From Bacteroides pyogenes (GTDB taxonomy: Bacteria > Bacteroidota > Bacteroidia > Bacteroidales > Bacteroidaceae): DNA of 64,000 bases. Numbering within the stretch: the first letter of the stretch is position 1; each line of letters opens with the position of its first letter. The stretch covers positions 186,001-250,000 of the forward strand of contig NZ_JACIDI010000002.1 of NCBI RefSeq assembly GCF_014196225.1, given 5' to 3'. Under the pieces are notes generated by a model. The model searched no databases and was not told the DNA's origin. It saw only the letters and a list, made by a program, of their open reading frames with translations. The position numbers and the translations under genes are program-made. Below, piece after piece: positions 37,123 to 46,785 of the stretch.

Positions 37123-40100
37123 ATGAAAAAGAGAATTTTCTTTCTATTCCTATTCGCCGTCATCTGTCTGGGAGCGGTATTCGCACAGACCGGAACGGTA
37201 AAGGGCACAGTCACCGATCAAACAGGCGAGCCGGTGATAGGCGCCACAGTGCAGGTGAGTGAAACAAAGGCCGGAACAGTGACCGATCTTGACGGGAACT
37301 TCACTCTTGACAATGTTCCGGAGAATGCAACCCTGATCATATCTTACATGGGTATGCAGACCCGGCAGATAAAGCTGGACGGAAGAAAAACGGTGAACGT
37401 GGAGCTGAGGGACGACACACAGAAGCTGGAAGAGGTGGTCGTGATCGGCTATGGAGCAGCCAAAGCGAAAGACCTCACCTCGCCCATCACTGTGCTGAAA
37501 GGAGAACAGCTCACATCCGTTCCCTCCGCTTCGCCTATGGCAGCCATGCAGGGCAAGGTAGCGGGCGTGAATGTTGTGAACAGCGGAACTCCCGGAGACG
37601 GACCGAAAGTGACCATCCGCGGCAAGGGGTCGTTTGCCAACAGCTCCCCGCTCTATGTGGTGGACGGTATGTTCTACGACAACATCAACTTCCTGAACAA
37701 TAGCGACATTCAGGACGTATCGGTGCTCAAGGATGCTTCGGCGGCTGCCATCTACGGTGTGCGCGCTGCCAACGGCGTTGTTATCATTACTACGAGAAAA
37801 GGACAACGCAACCAAAGCGCGAAGATCAGCTACAACGGATACATCGGTATTCAGCGAGCCACCAACGTGCTGGAGATGTGTAACTCGAAAGAATATGCCA
37901 CCATGCTTCTGGAGGCGAACTACGATGCTTACGTGTCGACCATGAAAGCATCTGTCGACAGGTTCGGAGGCAGCTACTCCGACCCCGACTTCCACAACTG
38001 GACATTCGCTTCCGATACGGACTGGTATAAAGAGCTTCTGCGCAAAGCCGCCATCACCAACCATAGCTTAGACATCAGCGGGGGAGCGGAAAAAGCAGTC
38101 TACTCATTAGGAATGAGCTATCTCTATCAGGACGGAGTAATGGATGTGAAGAACAACTACAAGCGGCTCAACTTTCGCGCGGCGTTCGAATATGATGCCG
38201 CAAGATGGCTGAAAGTGGGATTCAACGGCGTGTTCAGCAACTCAGACCGCATATTGCCCAAGAATGCCGCCTGGCAGCAAGCCTTCAATGCGCCGGGAAT
38301 CTATCCGGTCTACGATACGAAGAACGAAAAGACGTTTCCGGATAAATACGCCTCACCCGATGCCGTAGGCTTTACCGCCAACTTCTACAATCCGGTTGCC
38401 ACAGCCCGATACTTCGACTCGAAAAGCGAGAATTATCAGGTGCTTACCAACTTCTACGCGCAATTCCAGCTCGTTCCGCAGAAGCTGAACCTTAAGACAA
38501 GCTACAACTACGACTACTCGTCGATCCGCATGCGCGAGTATATTGCTCCTTACTACGTGAGCAGTTGGCAGCAACAGGCTGTTTCGAAGCTGACGAAGAA
38601 GAACATCAATTACTACAACTACATCTGGGACAATACGCTGAGCTATAACGACCAGTGGGACAAGCACAGGCTTTCCGCCATGCTCGGATACTCCATGCGC
38701 CAGCAACAGTTCAGGGAGTTGTGGGGAACGGCCGACAATGTGCCGGGAGACAAAGAGGAGTGGCTCTACCTGAGTCAGGGGAACGCCGAGGGTGTGCGAC
38801 TGGGAGATGGCGGTCTGTGTTACCGTGGGCAGTCGTACTTTACCCGCCTGAGTTACGACTATGCCGGCAAATACCTGCTGACACTGACCATGCGCGCCGA
38901 CGGTTCTTCGAAATATCAGGAGAAATGGGGGTATTTCCCATCGGTGGGCGCCGCATGGGTGACCAGCGAAGAAGAGTTCATGAAAGGCCTGAAGGGCTTC
39001 GACTACCTGAAACTGCGCGCAAGCTGGGGGCGTTTGGGTAACGACCACGTCAGTGCAAGCGACGGCTTCGCATCTATCGCTACGGGCAATTCGGCATCGG
39101 GCGTATTCGGCAACGTCACTTTCCCGGGATATCAGAACACGACTTATTTCAGTTGGCTGAAATGGGAACTGGTAGACGAAACGAATATCGGGGTGAACTT
39201 CATTACCTTGAACAATCGCCTGAATATAGATCTGGATTACTTCTACCGCATGACCAAGAGAGCTGTAATCTCTCCCCGCCTGCCTTTCAGCAACCAGACA
39301 CTGGCGGGCAACTACGGAAAGATACTCAACCGCGGGGTCGACCTGTCTGCAAATTTCACCGACCGCATAGGGAAGGACTTCAAGTATAACATCGGTATCA
39401 ACCTCTCTTTCCTGAAGAACCGGGTGAAAGATCTCGGAGGGATAGACTACATCAGAGGCGGAAAGACCATTAATATGGTGGGAAAAGAGATGAACTCGTT
39501 CTACGGCTATAAAGTAGTGGGAATCTACCAGACGGAGGCCGAGTGCGCAGCCGACCCGATTGCCGTAGCCAACAAACTGGTGCCGGGCGATTTCAAATAT
39601 GAGGATGTAAACGGCGACAAAGTGATAGACGGCAACGACCGGCAGGTACTGGGCGCTTACCTTCCCAACTTCATCTACGGAATCAACGCCGGGTTCAACT
39701 GGAAGAACTTCGACTTCGAGCTGACAACCTACGGGCAAGCCGGCGCCGAGATGTATAACCGCAAACGTGCCTTGCGCTACGCTCAGTCGAATTACAACTT
39801 CGACAAAGAGCAGTACAGAAACCGATGGACAACGGCAGGCTCCACCAACAGCCACCCGTCGGCGGCGGCTCTCATCAAGGGATGGAACGTGTCCGACCAA
39901 AGGGTTAACTCTTACTTCGTAGAGAGCGCGGACTTCTTCCGGATACAGAACATTACGCTCGGATACAGCATACGAAACATCAGAATGGGCAGCTATATCC
40001 TACCGGGCATTCGGCTGAGCCTGACTGCCGACCGTCCGTTCACGACGTTCAAATCGAACTCGTTCACTCCCGAATTGAGCGACGCCGAAGGATGGGATAC

Positions 40101-40155
40101 GGAAGTGTATCCGCTTACCTCTACCTATACGTTCGGTGTACGAATAGACTTTTAA
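37123..40155 (+). CDS. SusC-like TonB-dependent glycan transporter, PUL 2
   Basis: 1010 residues. A signal peptide (GAVFAQ) precedes the regulatory-like domain (GTVTDQTGEPVIGATVQVSE), TonB box region KLEEVVVIGYG, plug (VTIRGKGSFANSSPLYVVDG) and barrel ending in VRIDF. Outer-membrane uptake of the PUL 2 glycan with the adjacent SusD. SusD starts 66 bp later. Confidence 0.96.
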   Translation: MKKRIFFLFLFAVICLGAVFAQTGTVKGTVTDQTGEPVIGATVQVSETKAGTVTDLDGNFTLDNVPENATLIISYMGMQTRQIKLDGRKTVNVELRDDTQKLEEVVVIGYGAAKAKDLTSPITVLKGEQLTSVPSASPMAAMQGKVAGVNVVNSGTPGDGPKVTIRGKGSFANSSPLYVVDGMFYDNINFLNNSDIQDVSVLKDASAAAIYGVRAANGVVIITTRKGQRNQSAKISYNGYIGIQRATNVLEMCNSKEYATMLLEANYDAYVSTMKASVDRFGGSYSDPDFHNWTFASDTDWYKELLRKAAITNHSLDISGGAEKAVYSLGMSYLYQDGVMDVKNNYKRLNFRAAFEYDAARWLKVGFNGVFSNSDRILPKNAAWQQAFNAPGIYPVYDTKNEKTFPDKYASPDAVGFTANFYNPVATARYFDSKSENYQVLTNFYAQFQLVPQKLNLKTSYNYDYSSIRMREYIAPYYVSSWQQQAVSKLTKKNINYYNYIWDNTLSYNDQWDKHRLSAMLGYSMRQQQFRELWGTADNVPGDKEEWLYLSQGNAEGVRLGDGGLCYRGQSYFTRLSYDYAGKYLLTLTMRADGSSKYQEKWGYFPSVGAAWVTSEEEFMKGLKGFDYLKLRASWGRLGNDHVSASDGFASIATGNSASGVFGNVTFPGYQNTTYFSWLKWELVDETNIGVNFITLNNRLNIDLDYFYRMTKRAVISPRLPFSNQTLAGNYGKILNRGVDLSANFTDRIGKDFKYNIGINLSFLKNRVKDLGGIDYIRGGKTINMVGKEMNSFYGYKVVGIYQTEAECAADPIAVANKLVPGDFKYEDVNGDKVIDGNDRQVLGAYLPNFIYGINAGFNWKNFDFELTTYGQAGAEMYNRKRALRYAQSNYNFDKEQYRNRWTTAGSTNSHPSAAALIKGWNVSDQRVNSYFVESADFFRIQNITLGYSIRNIRMGSYILPGIRLSLTADRPFTTFKSNSFTPELSDAEGWDTEVYPLTSTYTFGVRIDF

Positions 40156-40221
40156 GATGAGAGATGGACTTTCGAGATGACAAAGACAAAGATAAGAACC
40201 AATAACTAATACATTATAACG

Positions 40222-41688
40222 ATGAAAAGCCTGAAGAATATACTGATATATGCGCTGCCGGCACTTATGCTGTGCGGCACGTCGTGCGACTTCCTCGATA
40301 AAGAACCCGAAAACAAGGTTCCGGAGAAGAACGTAGACTTTACAAAGACCGAGAACATGTACCAGCCTGTTTCGGGCGTATATGCCAAACTGAGAACCGG
40401 AGGCATGCACTGGGTGATATGGCCGCTGTCGGTGGTTCGCGACGACGATATCTGGTCGGGACGCATAGACGACCAAGCGACGCTGGTGGCTATGGGCGAA
40501 TATAACTACGATAACACATTCTGGGGACTGAACGAAATGTGGAACCAGTATTACGGAATCATCAAGGTGGCCAACGCCGCCCTCGTCTCGCTCGATTCGT
40601 ATGCCGAGCACATTACCCAAGAGGAAGACAAGGCACGCTACCGCTCTTATTGCGGAGAAGTAAGGTTTCTGCGCGCTTACGCCTACTTCCGGCTTGTTCA
40701 GGCATTCGGGGCGGTCACTATTCTTCGCGACAATGCGCAGACCGACATGACCCGCTCTACGATAAATGCAGTATACCGCTACGCGCTCGAAGACCTGAAG
40801 TACACCGAAGAACATACCCCCAAGCTCCGCCCCAACGAAATGGCTCATTTCGGCGCTGTGACAGCCTTCTCGGCGCAACATCTGGCTGCAAAGATTCATC
40901 TGAATATGGGGCGGTACGAGGAGGTGGAAAAGCTTACCGACAACATCATCAACAGCAAGAAGTTCGAACTCTATCCCGACTTCTACCAGTTGTTCAAGAT
41001 TCCGGGCAAAGTATGCGACGAGTCTCTGCTCGAGTGCCAGTGTACCGATTTCGGCAAAGGTTCGGGCGATATTATAGGACCGGGTGAATGGTTTAGCTTT
41101 CAAGGTCCGGCAAATAACGGAAATATCTCCGGATGGGGATTCATCGGCATCTATAAAGAGTTTCGCCACTGGGCACGCCAACGCGGTGAGAAGGTACGCG
41201 CCACGACCTCATTTCTGGAAGCAGGCACGACGACTCCGAGCGGTGACGTCATCCGCCCCTTGCAGAACCCTACCCAAACCGATTGTTGGAACGGGAAGGC
41301 ATATACTCCGCTCAACCAACTGACCGAAGGGCGTACCAAATATGGCTCGAACAACAATGTGCGTATCCTCCGCTATGCAGACGTGCTGCTGATGAATGCC
41401 GAAGCGAAAGTCCGTCTGGGCAAGAATGGCGATGCGCCCCTGAACCTTGTACGTGCACGCGCCGAGATGCCCGCAATAAATGGGGCTACCATAGAGCAAA
41501 TTCTGGACGAGCGGCGTATGGAACTGGTTTGCGAATGGGGAGAGCGTTACAATGACCTGATACGTACGGGCAAAGCCTCATCCGTGCTCGGAGCCAAGGG
41601 GTGGACGGCGGACAAAACCTACTACCCTATTCCCTATGAGCAGCTTTCAAACGTACCGAGCCTGAAAAACGAACCCAAAGACGAATAG
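40222..41688 (+). CDS. SusD-like glycan-binding lipoprotein, PUL 2
   Basis: 488 residues. Lipoprotein signal (LCGTSCDFLDKEPEN), TPR-type N-terminal half (YCGEVRFLRAYAYFRLVQAF) and the C-terminal VRILRYADVLLMNAEAKVRL and ILDERRMELVCEWGERYNDL blocks of SusD/RagB. It covers the SusC barrel and binds the substrate. The next PUL gene is 878 bp away, behind repeat arrays. Confidence 0.95.
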   Translation: MKSLKNILIYALPALMLCGTSCDFLDKEPENKVPEKNVDFTKTENMYQPVSGVYAKLRTGGMHWVIWPLSVVRDDDIWSGRIDDQATLVAMGEYNYDNTFWGLNEMWNQYYGIIKVANAALVSLDSYAEHITQEEDKARYRSYCGEVRFLRAYAYFRLVQAFGAVTILRDNAQTDMTRSTINAVYRYALEDLKYTEEHTPKLRPNEMAHFGAVTAFSAQHLAAKIHLNMGRYEEVEKLTDNIINSKKFELYPDFYQLFKIPGKVCDESLLECQCTDFGKGSGDIIGPGEWFSFQGPANNGNISGWGFIGIYKEFRHWARQRGEKVRATTSFLEAGTTTPSGDVIRPLQNPTQTDCWNGKAYTPLNQLTEGRTKYGSNNNVRILRYADVLLMNAEAKVRLGKNGDAPLNLVRARAEMPAINGATIEQILDERRMELVCEWGERYNDLIRTGKASSVLGAKGWTADKTYYPIPYEQLSNVPSLKNEPKDE

Positions 41689-41888
41689 CCTTTCGAAAGC
41701 GATTTATCGCAAGGTTCCGCTTCTTCCGCCCAAAGTGGCATGACACAGCATGAAAACCATCGCTTCGCTTCCCAGTCTATATCTGTCTTTTTACTTGCAA
41801 AGAGACATGCAAAGGAAGGAAACACCTGTGAAAGGTTTCATTCATAACACGAGCATCGAGAGATGGAGGCAGGATGTCGTAGCGAATA

Positions 41889-42095
41889 AAGAATCATCTT
41901 TCAGGATTGAAACAGAATCATACTTCGAGTTCGAAATTGTTATTTTCATCTTGCATCTTTTTAGAGGCGCAAGAATTGAAACAGAATCATACTTCGAGTT
42001 AGAAGCAGAATCATACTTCGGGTTAGAACCTGCTGTTGTTGCTTTAAATGTCACTGCTTCGGTATGTTGAAACAGAATCATACTTCGGGATTGAA
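41889..42095. repeat. 24-bp repeats in doublets, between PUL 2 susD and GH144
   Basis: GAATCAT marks units at 41891, 41915, 41984, 42008 and 42075. Pairs 24 bp apart are themselves 67-69 bp apart. The consensus core is GAAACAGAATCATACTTCG. From 41689 to 41888 I see nothing. Confidence 0.85.
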
Positions 42096-42157
42096 ACAAA
42101 TACTTTCTTTCTCTGCCCGGGAGCATCATCCATAAATCGATATCTGGCGATGGATTG

Positions 42158-42400
42158 GTAACGGGCAGTGTGATGATACCGTCATCGGCAAGGCGATGAT
42201 ATCGTCATCGGGAAGGCGATGATACCGTCATCGGCAGAGCGATCATACCGTCATCGGCAGAGCGATCATACCGTCATCGGCAAGGCGATGATATCGTCAT
42301 CGGCAGAGCGATGATTACGTCATCGGTCAGGCGATCATACTGTCATCGGCAGAGCGATCATACCGTCATCGGCAGAGCGATCATACCGTCATCGGGAAAT
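42158..42400. repeat. 23-bp array with exact phase, ten or eleven units
   Basis: GTCATCGG recurs at 42181, 42204, 42227, 42250, 42273, 42296, 42319, 42342, 42365 and 42388, always 23 bp apart. Units alternate between CGATGAT and CGATCAT types. Adjacent units place CGATGA and TCATCG face to face as dyads (CGATGATATCGTCATCG). No spacer of independent sequence is present. It ends about 165 bp before GH144. Confidence 0.95.
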
Positions 42401-42566
42401 AAAGAGGAAAGGAAGCCTTTTGTTCCGGCTTAAAGTTTAATCGATTATGAATCGGAGACCGACAGGAGTTACAACAATTATTCACTCCCTTTTAATCAAG
42501 AAATGTGCGGAAGGAGTGCGGAAAGGGCGAACATGAAAAACCATAAAGAATAATATATGTAAGATT

Positions 42567-43964
42567 ATGAAGCGAATAAAAGCAAGTGTGCTGGTAATGA
42601 TAGCGGTAATGGCCTGCTCATGCACGCAACAAAAAACAAAAACAGTCATCGACTCCGCTCCTGAGCGTCCCGAAGCGTTCGCAAATGATGAGGAGTTGCT
42701 CGACTACATTCAGAAGACACACTTCAACTATATGTGGGAGGGGGCTGAGGAGACTTCGGGCCTGGCACGCGAACGGATACATCTCGACAATATCTATCCG
42801 CAAAACGATAAGGACGTGATTACCACTGGCGGCAGCGGATTCGGCATAGCAGGATTGCTGGTCGCTATCGAGCGCGGATTCATCGGACGCAAAGAGGGTG
42901 TGCAAAGGCTGCATAAGATAGCCGACTATCTTGCAAGGGCAGACCGCTTCTACGGTGTATGGCCTCACTGGCTGCACGGACCTACGGGAAAGACAAAACC
43001 CTTCGGACAGAAAGACGATGGCGGCGACCTCGTAGAGAGCAGCATCCTGATGCAGGGTCTACTGTGTGTGCGGCAATACTTCGGAGAGGGAAATGAAACG
43101 GAGAGAGCTTTGGCTGCGAAAATAGACAAGCTATGGCGTGAGATGGAGTTCGACCGATACAGGAAAGACGGCAAAGAGGTTCTTTATTGGCATTGGTCCC
43201 CCAATTACGGATGGGAGATGGATTTCCCTCTGGAGGGCTACAACGAGTGTCTTATCGCCTATGTTCTGGGAGCCTCTTCGCCCACGCATTCCATACCTGC
43301 CGAATGCTACCACAAAGGATGGGCGCGCAGCGGAGGTATCCAAAGTGATGCCCGCCCCTACGACTGCCCGCTCCGGCTCAGGCACAACGGAGCCGAAGCC
43401 GAAGGAGGGCCTCTCTTCTGGGCGCACTATTCCTATTTCGGGCTCGACCCGCGCAACCTTACCGATCGCTATGCCGACTATTGGGAGGTGGTTCGCAACC
43501 ATGCGATGAGCAATTACCTGCATTGCGTATACAATCCCAAAGGATACAAGGGATACGGAGCCGACTGCTGGGGACTGACTGCCAGCTATTCGGTAAAAGG
43601 ATATTCCGCCCACATGCCGGGCAACGATCTGGGAGTCATCGCTCCGACCGCCGCCCTGTCGTCATTCCCCTACACACCCGAGCAGTCGATGGCGGCCCTG
43701 AAAGGGTTCTATAAGCAGGGCGCATGGATATGGGGGAAATACGGATTCTACGACGCCTTTTCTCCCACAGACCGATGGACGCTTCCGCGCTATCTCGCCA
43801 TCGACCAGTGCATCATTGCGCCGATGATCGAGAACTACCGCACGGGACTTTTATGGAAGCTGTTCATGAGCTGCCCCGAGATACAAGAGGGATTGAAGAA
43901 ACTGGGATTCGGCATAAACGGCAAGAACAAGAGCGAAGATAAAAGAGCGGAGGCGATTCGGTGA
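42567..43964 (+). CDS. Glycoamylase-like GH144 family protein, putative endo-beta-1,2-glucanase, PUL 2
   Basis: 465 residues. A lipoprotein signal (MACSCTQQ) precedes an (alpha/alpha)6-type domain: TGGSGFGIAGLLVAIERG, YGVWPHWLHG, KDDGGDLVESSILMQGLL (acidic cluster about 150-154), YWHWSPNYGWEMDFPLEGYNE, WAHYSYFGLDPR and DCWGLTASYSVKGY. This is the glycoamylase-like family that contains GH144 endo-beta-1,2-glucanases of Bacteroidetes. With a GH3 next door, the pair fits conversion of beta-1,2-glucan to sophorose and then glucose. Family assignment is by eye. The stop codon lies inside the first unit of the repeat at 43961. Confidence 0.82.
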   Translation: MKRIKASVLVMIAVMACSCTQQKTKTVIDSAPERPEAFANDEELLDYIQKTHFNYMWEGAEETSGLARERIHLDNIYPQNDKDVITTGGSGFGIAGLLVAIERGFIGRKEGVQRLHKIADYLARADRFYGVWPHWLHGPTGKTKPFGQKDDGGDLVESSILMQGLLCVRQYFGEGNETERALAAKIDKLWREMEFDRYRKDGKEVLYWHWSPNYGWEMDFPLEGYNECLIAYVLGASSPTHSIPAECYHKGWARSGGIQSDARPYDCPLRLRHNGAEAEGGPLFWAHYSYFGLDPRNLTDRYADYWEVVRNHAMSNYLHCVYNPKGYKGYGADCWGLTASYSVKGYSAHMPGNDLGVIAPTAALSSFPYTPEQSMAALKGFYKQGAWIWGKYGFYDAFSPTDRWTLPRYLAIDQCIIAPMIENYRTGLLWKLFMSCPEIQEGLKKLGFGINGKNKSEDKRAEAIR

Positions 43965-44115
43965 GCAACGGGGATTGAAAGAAACTCTTTATCGACACCC
44001 GAAACAGATGAATCAATCCCTCTCCCTCAACGTCCCGGTCATAGGTACTCTCCTGACCGATACTCGGAACAGATGATTCAAGCCTCATTCAGTGAACAAC
44101 AGCGATTCAATGAAA
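43961..44115. repeat. 65-bp repeat, 2.4 units, starting at the GH144 stop codon
   Basis: GTGAGCAACGGGGATTGAAA (43961) and GTGAACAACAGCGATTCAAT (44092) are 131 bp apart, two units of about 65.5. The middle is confirmed by ATCGACACCCGAAACAGATG (43991) against ACCGATACTCGGAACAGATG (44056). The first copy contains the TGA of GH144. Confidence 0.8.
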
Positions 44116-44159
44116 CGGATATAACATAAAAGAATAACGGATATTAAAAGCACAATGGC

Positions 44160-44325
44160 ATGAAACTGAATATGATAATACGAAAAGACCGGCAACGTGC
44201 AACAAACAATACAAGCATTTTCTCCGGCATGAAACCCAATATGATAATAATACGAAAAGTGGGAGGAATCATCGGAGGAATCGTCGCCGCCAAAGGTAGG
44301 AAACCTAATATGATCATACGAAAAG
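44160..44325. repeat. 69-bp triplication of the GH3 start region
   Basis: A block that reads ATGAAACCCAATATGATAAT in its clearest copy begins at 44160, 44229 and 44298. Each ends in ATACGAAAAG. All three are in frame with the GH3 gene, giving K(L/P)NMIIRK three times. The last copy lost its first ATG (AGG) but keeps the inner ATG at 44310. Confidence 0.88.
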
Positions 44326-46595
44326 GGCTGCTCACAGCCTTGCTTGCAGTCTCTGTCACGACGATACAGGCTGCACGGCAAAATGATGATGACCGCATGA
44401 ACAGGTTCGTCGACAGCCTGATGAAGAGAATGACGCTACAGGAAAAGATCGGGCAACTCAACCTGCCCGTATCGGGCGATATTGTTACGGGAGAAGCAAG
44501 AAGCAGCGACATCGCCGGAAAAATAAGGAAAGGAGAAGTAGGAGGGCTCTTCAATGTGAAGGGAGTGGAGAAGATACGCGAGCTGCAAGGAATTGCCGTC
44601 GGGCAAAGCCGCCTGAAGATACCTCTGCTCTTCGGCATGGACGTCATTCACGGCTACGAAACGGTCTTCCCCATCCCCTTGGCTCTATCATGCAGTTGGA
44701 ACATGGATGCTGTCAGGGCGTCGGCACGTATCGCCGCAATGGAAGCAACCGCGAATGGCATTTGCTGGACATTCAGCCCGATGGTCGACATCTGCCGCGA
44801 TCCTCGTTGGGGGCGCATGGCCGAAGGAGTGGGTGAAGATCCGTACCTTGGCTCCGCTATCGCCGAAGCGATGGTACAGGGTTATCAGGGGAGCGATCTC
44901 AAAGCGGCGAACACTCTCATGGCTTGTGTCAAGCACTTTGCCCTCTACGGAGCTTCCGAAGCCGGACGTGACTACAATACGGTGGATATGAGCCGGGTGA
45001 GTATGTTCAACTATTACTTCCCGCCTTACAAGGCGGCAGTAGATGCCGGTGCAGGCAGTGTGATGACCTCGTTCAACGTAGTCGACGGTATTCCCGCCAC
45101 GGGCAACAAATGGCTGATGACCGACGTTCTTCGCAATCGCTGGGGCTTCGACGGGTTCGTGGTGACCGACTACACCGCCATCTTCGAGATGATTGCTCAC
45201 GGCATGGGCGACTTGCAGCAAGCGTCGGCCCTCTCGCTCAATGCAGGAACGGACATGGACATGGTCTCCGACGGATTCTCGGGCACGCTGGAGAAGTCGC
45301 TCAGGGAAAGGAAAGTAACGATGGAAGCCATCGACAAGGCTTGCCGGAGGATTCTGAAAGCCAAATACAAGTTAGGGCTGTTCGACGACCCTTACAGATA
45401 CTGCGACCCGGAACGCATCGCGAAAGAAGTGTTCACCGCAGAAAACCGTGAGGTGGCACGCAAAGTGGCGACCCAGACTTTCGTCCTGCTGAAGAACGAA
45501 GGCGGACTGTTGCCTCTGCCACGCAAAGGGAAAATCGCACTTATAGGACCTCTCGTGCATACAAGGGAGAACATGCCCGGCACATGGAGCGTGGCCGCTT
45601 CGTTCCAGAAATACAACTCTCTCTATGAAAGCATGAAAGAGGCGGTGGCAGGCAAAGCCGAGCTCTATTATGCGAAAGGCTGCAACCTGATGTACGATGC
45701 ACGGCGGGAAGCAGATGCCACGATGTTCGGGCGGGAGATGCGCGATCCGCGAACCGATAAAGAAATGCTTGACGAAGCGTTGGAGGCAGCCCGTAAATCG
45801 GACATTATCATAGCCGCCGTAGGCGAGTCGTCGGAGATGAGCGGCGAATCGAGCTCTCGCACCAACCTTGAAATGCCCGATGCCCAGCGCGATCTTCTCA
45901 CAGAGTTGAAGAAGACCGGCAAGCCGGTCATCCTGCTCCACTTCTCGGGACGCAGCACGGTGATGACGTGGGAGCAGGAGAACTTCCCCGCCATACTGAA
46001 CGTATGGTTCGGCGGCAGCGAAGCAGCCGACGCCATCTGTGACGTCATATTCGGCAAGGTATCACCGAGCGGAAAGCTGACGACGACATTCCCGAAACAC
46101 GTAGGGCAAATCCCTCTCTACTACAATCACCTGAACACGGGACGTCCGCTTCCCGAAGGAGAATGGTTTACCAAGTTCCGCAGCAACTACCTCGACATCG
46201 ACAACGAGCCTTTGTATCCGTTCGGTTACGGGCTGTCATACACCACCTTCCGCTACAACGGCCTTCACCTGAGCAGCGATTCGATGAGCACCACAGGCAG
46301 CATCAAGGCTTCGGTTACCGTCACCAATACGGGAGACTTCGACGCGGACGAAGTAGTACAACTGTACATCCGCGATTTGGCAGGCAGCATATCCCGCCCG
46401 GTGAAAGAGCTGAAAGGCTTCGAACGCATCAGCCTGAAGAAGGGAGAAAGCCGCACCGTCTCTTTCGACATTACGGCAGACAAGCTGAAATTCTACAACA
46501 GCGAACTGCAATGGGTATGCGAACCGGGCGAGTTCGAAATAATGATAGGCGGAGACAGTCGTAATGTACAGACGGCGAAAATGCGTCTGCAATGA
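44310..46595 (+). CDS. GH3 beta-glucosidase, PUL 2
   Basis: 761 residues from the ATG at 44310, which gives a clean signal peptide (MIIRKGLLTALLAVSV, TTIQA). In-frame ATGs at 44160, 44172 and 44229 lie in duplicated copies of the start region and would add about 50 residues of repeat before the signal, so the start is uncertain. The GH3 barrel shows CWTFSPMVDICRDPRWGR, KHFALYGASEAGRDYN and nucleophile Asp in GFVVTDYTA; the second domain has AVGESSEMSGESSSR, and a fibronectin-III-like C-terminus follows. Probably splits sophorose-type disaccharides made by GH144; by memory a characterised B. thetaiotaomicron GH3 (BT_3567) does this. Last gene of PUL 2. Confidence 0.9.
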   Translation: MIIRKGLLTALLAVSVTTIQAARQNDDDRMNRFVDSLMKRMTLQEKIGQLNLPVSGDIVTGEARSSDIAGKIRKGEVGGLFNVKGVEKIRELQGIAVGQSRLKIPLLFGMDVIHGYETVFPIPLALSCSWNMDAVRASARIAAMEATANGICWTFSPMVDICRDPRWGRMAEGVGEDPYLGSAIAEAMVQGYQGSDLKAANTLMACVKHFALYGASEAGRDYNTVDMSRVSMFNYYFPPYKAAVDAGAGSVMTSFNVVDGIPATGNKWLMTDVLRNRWGFDGFVVTDYTAIFEMIAHGMGDLQQASALSLNAGTDMDMVSDGFSGTLEKSLRERKVTMEAIDKACRRILKAKYKLGLFDDPYRYCDPERIAKEVFTAENREVARKVATQTFVLLKNEGGLLPLPRKGKIALIGPLVHTRENMPGTWSVAASFQKYNSLYESMKEAVAGKAELYYAKGCNLMYDARREADATMFGREMRDPRTDKEMLDEALEAARKSDIIIAAVGESSEMSGESSSRTNLEMPDAQRDLLTELKKTGKPVILLHFSGRSTVMTWEQENFPAILNVWFGGSEAADAICDVIFGKVSPSGKLTTTFPKHVGQIPLYYNHLNTGRPLPEGEWFTKFRSNYLDIDNEPLYPFGYGLSYTTFRYNGLHLSSDSMSTTGSIKASVTVTNTGDFDADEVVQLYIRDLAGSISRPVKELKGFERISLKKGESRTVSFDITADKLKFYNSELQWVCEPGEFEIMIGGDSRNVQTAKMRLQ

Positions 46596-46745
46596 AACCG
46601 CCTGTCACAGACCGTCACGAATGCCCGAACATCTACCGGACAAACGCCTAATTCCATGCAAGAGAAACGTAAGAATATGATACACAAAGGAAGTTTTGCA
46701 AACATTTCATGACAAATAGCCATTGAAAAGAGACAAACAAACCGC

Positions 46746-46753
46746 CATCTTTG
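46746..46753 (+). promoter_or_regulatory. Near-consensus -7 element (CATCTTTG) of the DUF417 gene
   Basis: One mismatch to TAnnTTTG, 40 bases before the ATG and in the usual position. Confidence 0.45.
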
Positions 46754-46785
46754 TAACGTGAATAATAACGTAAAATAGAACTGAA

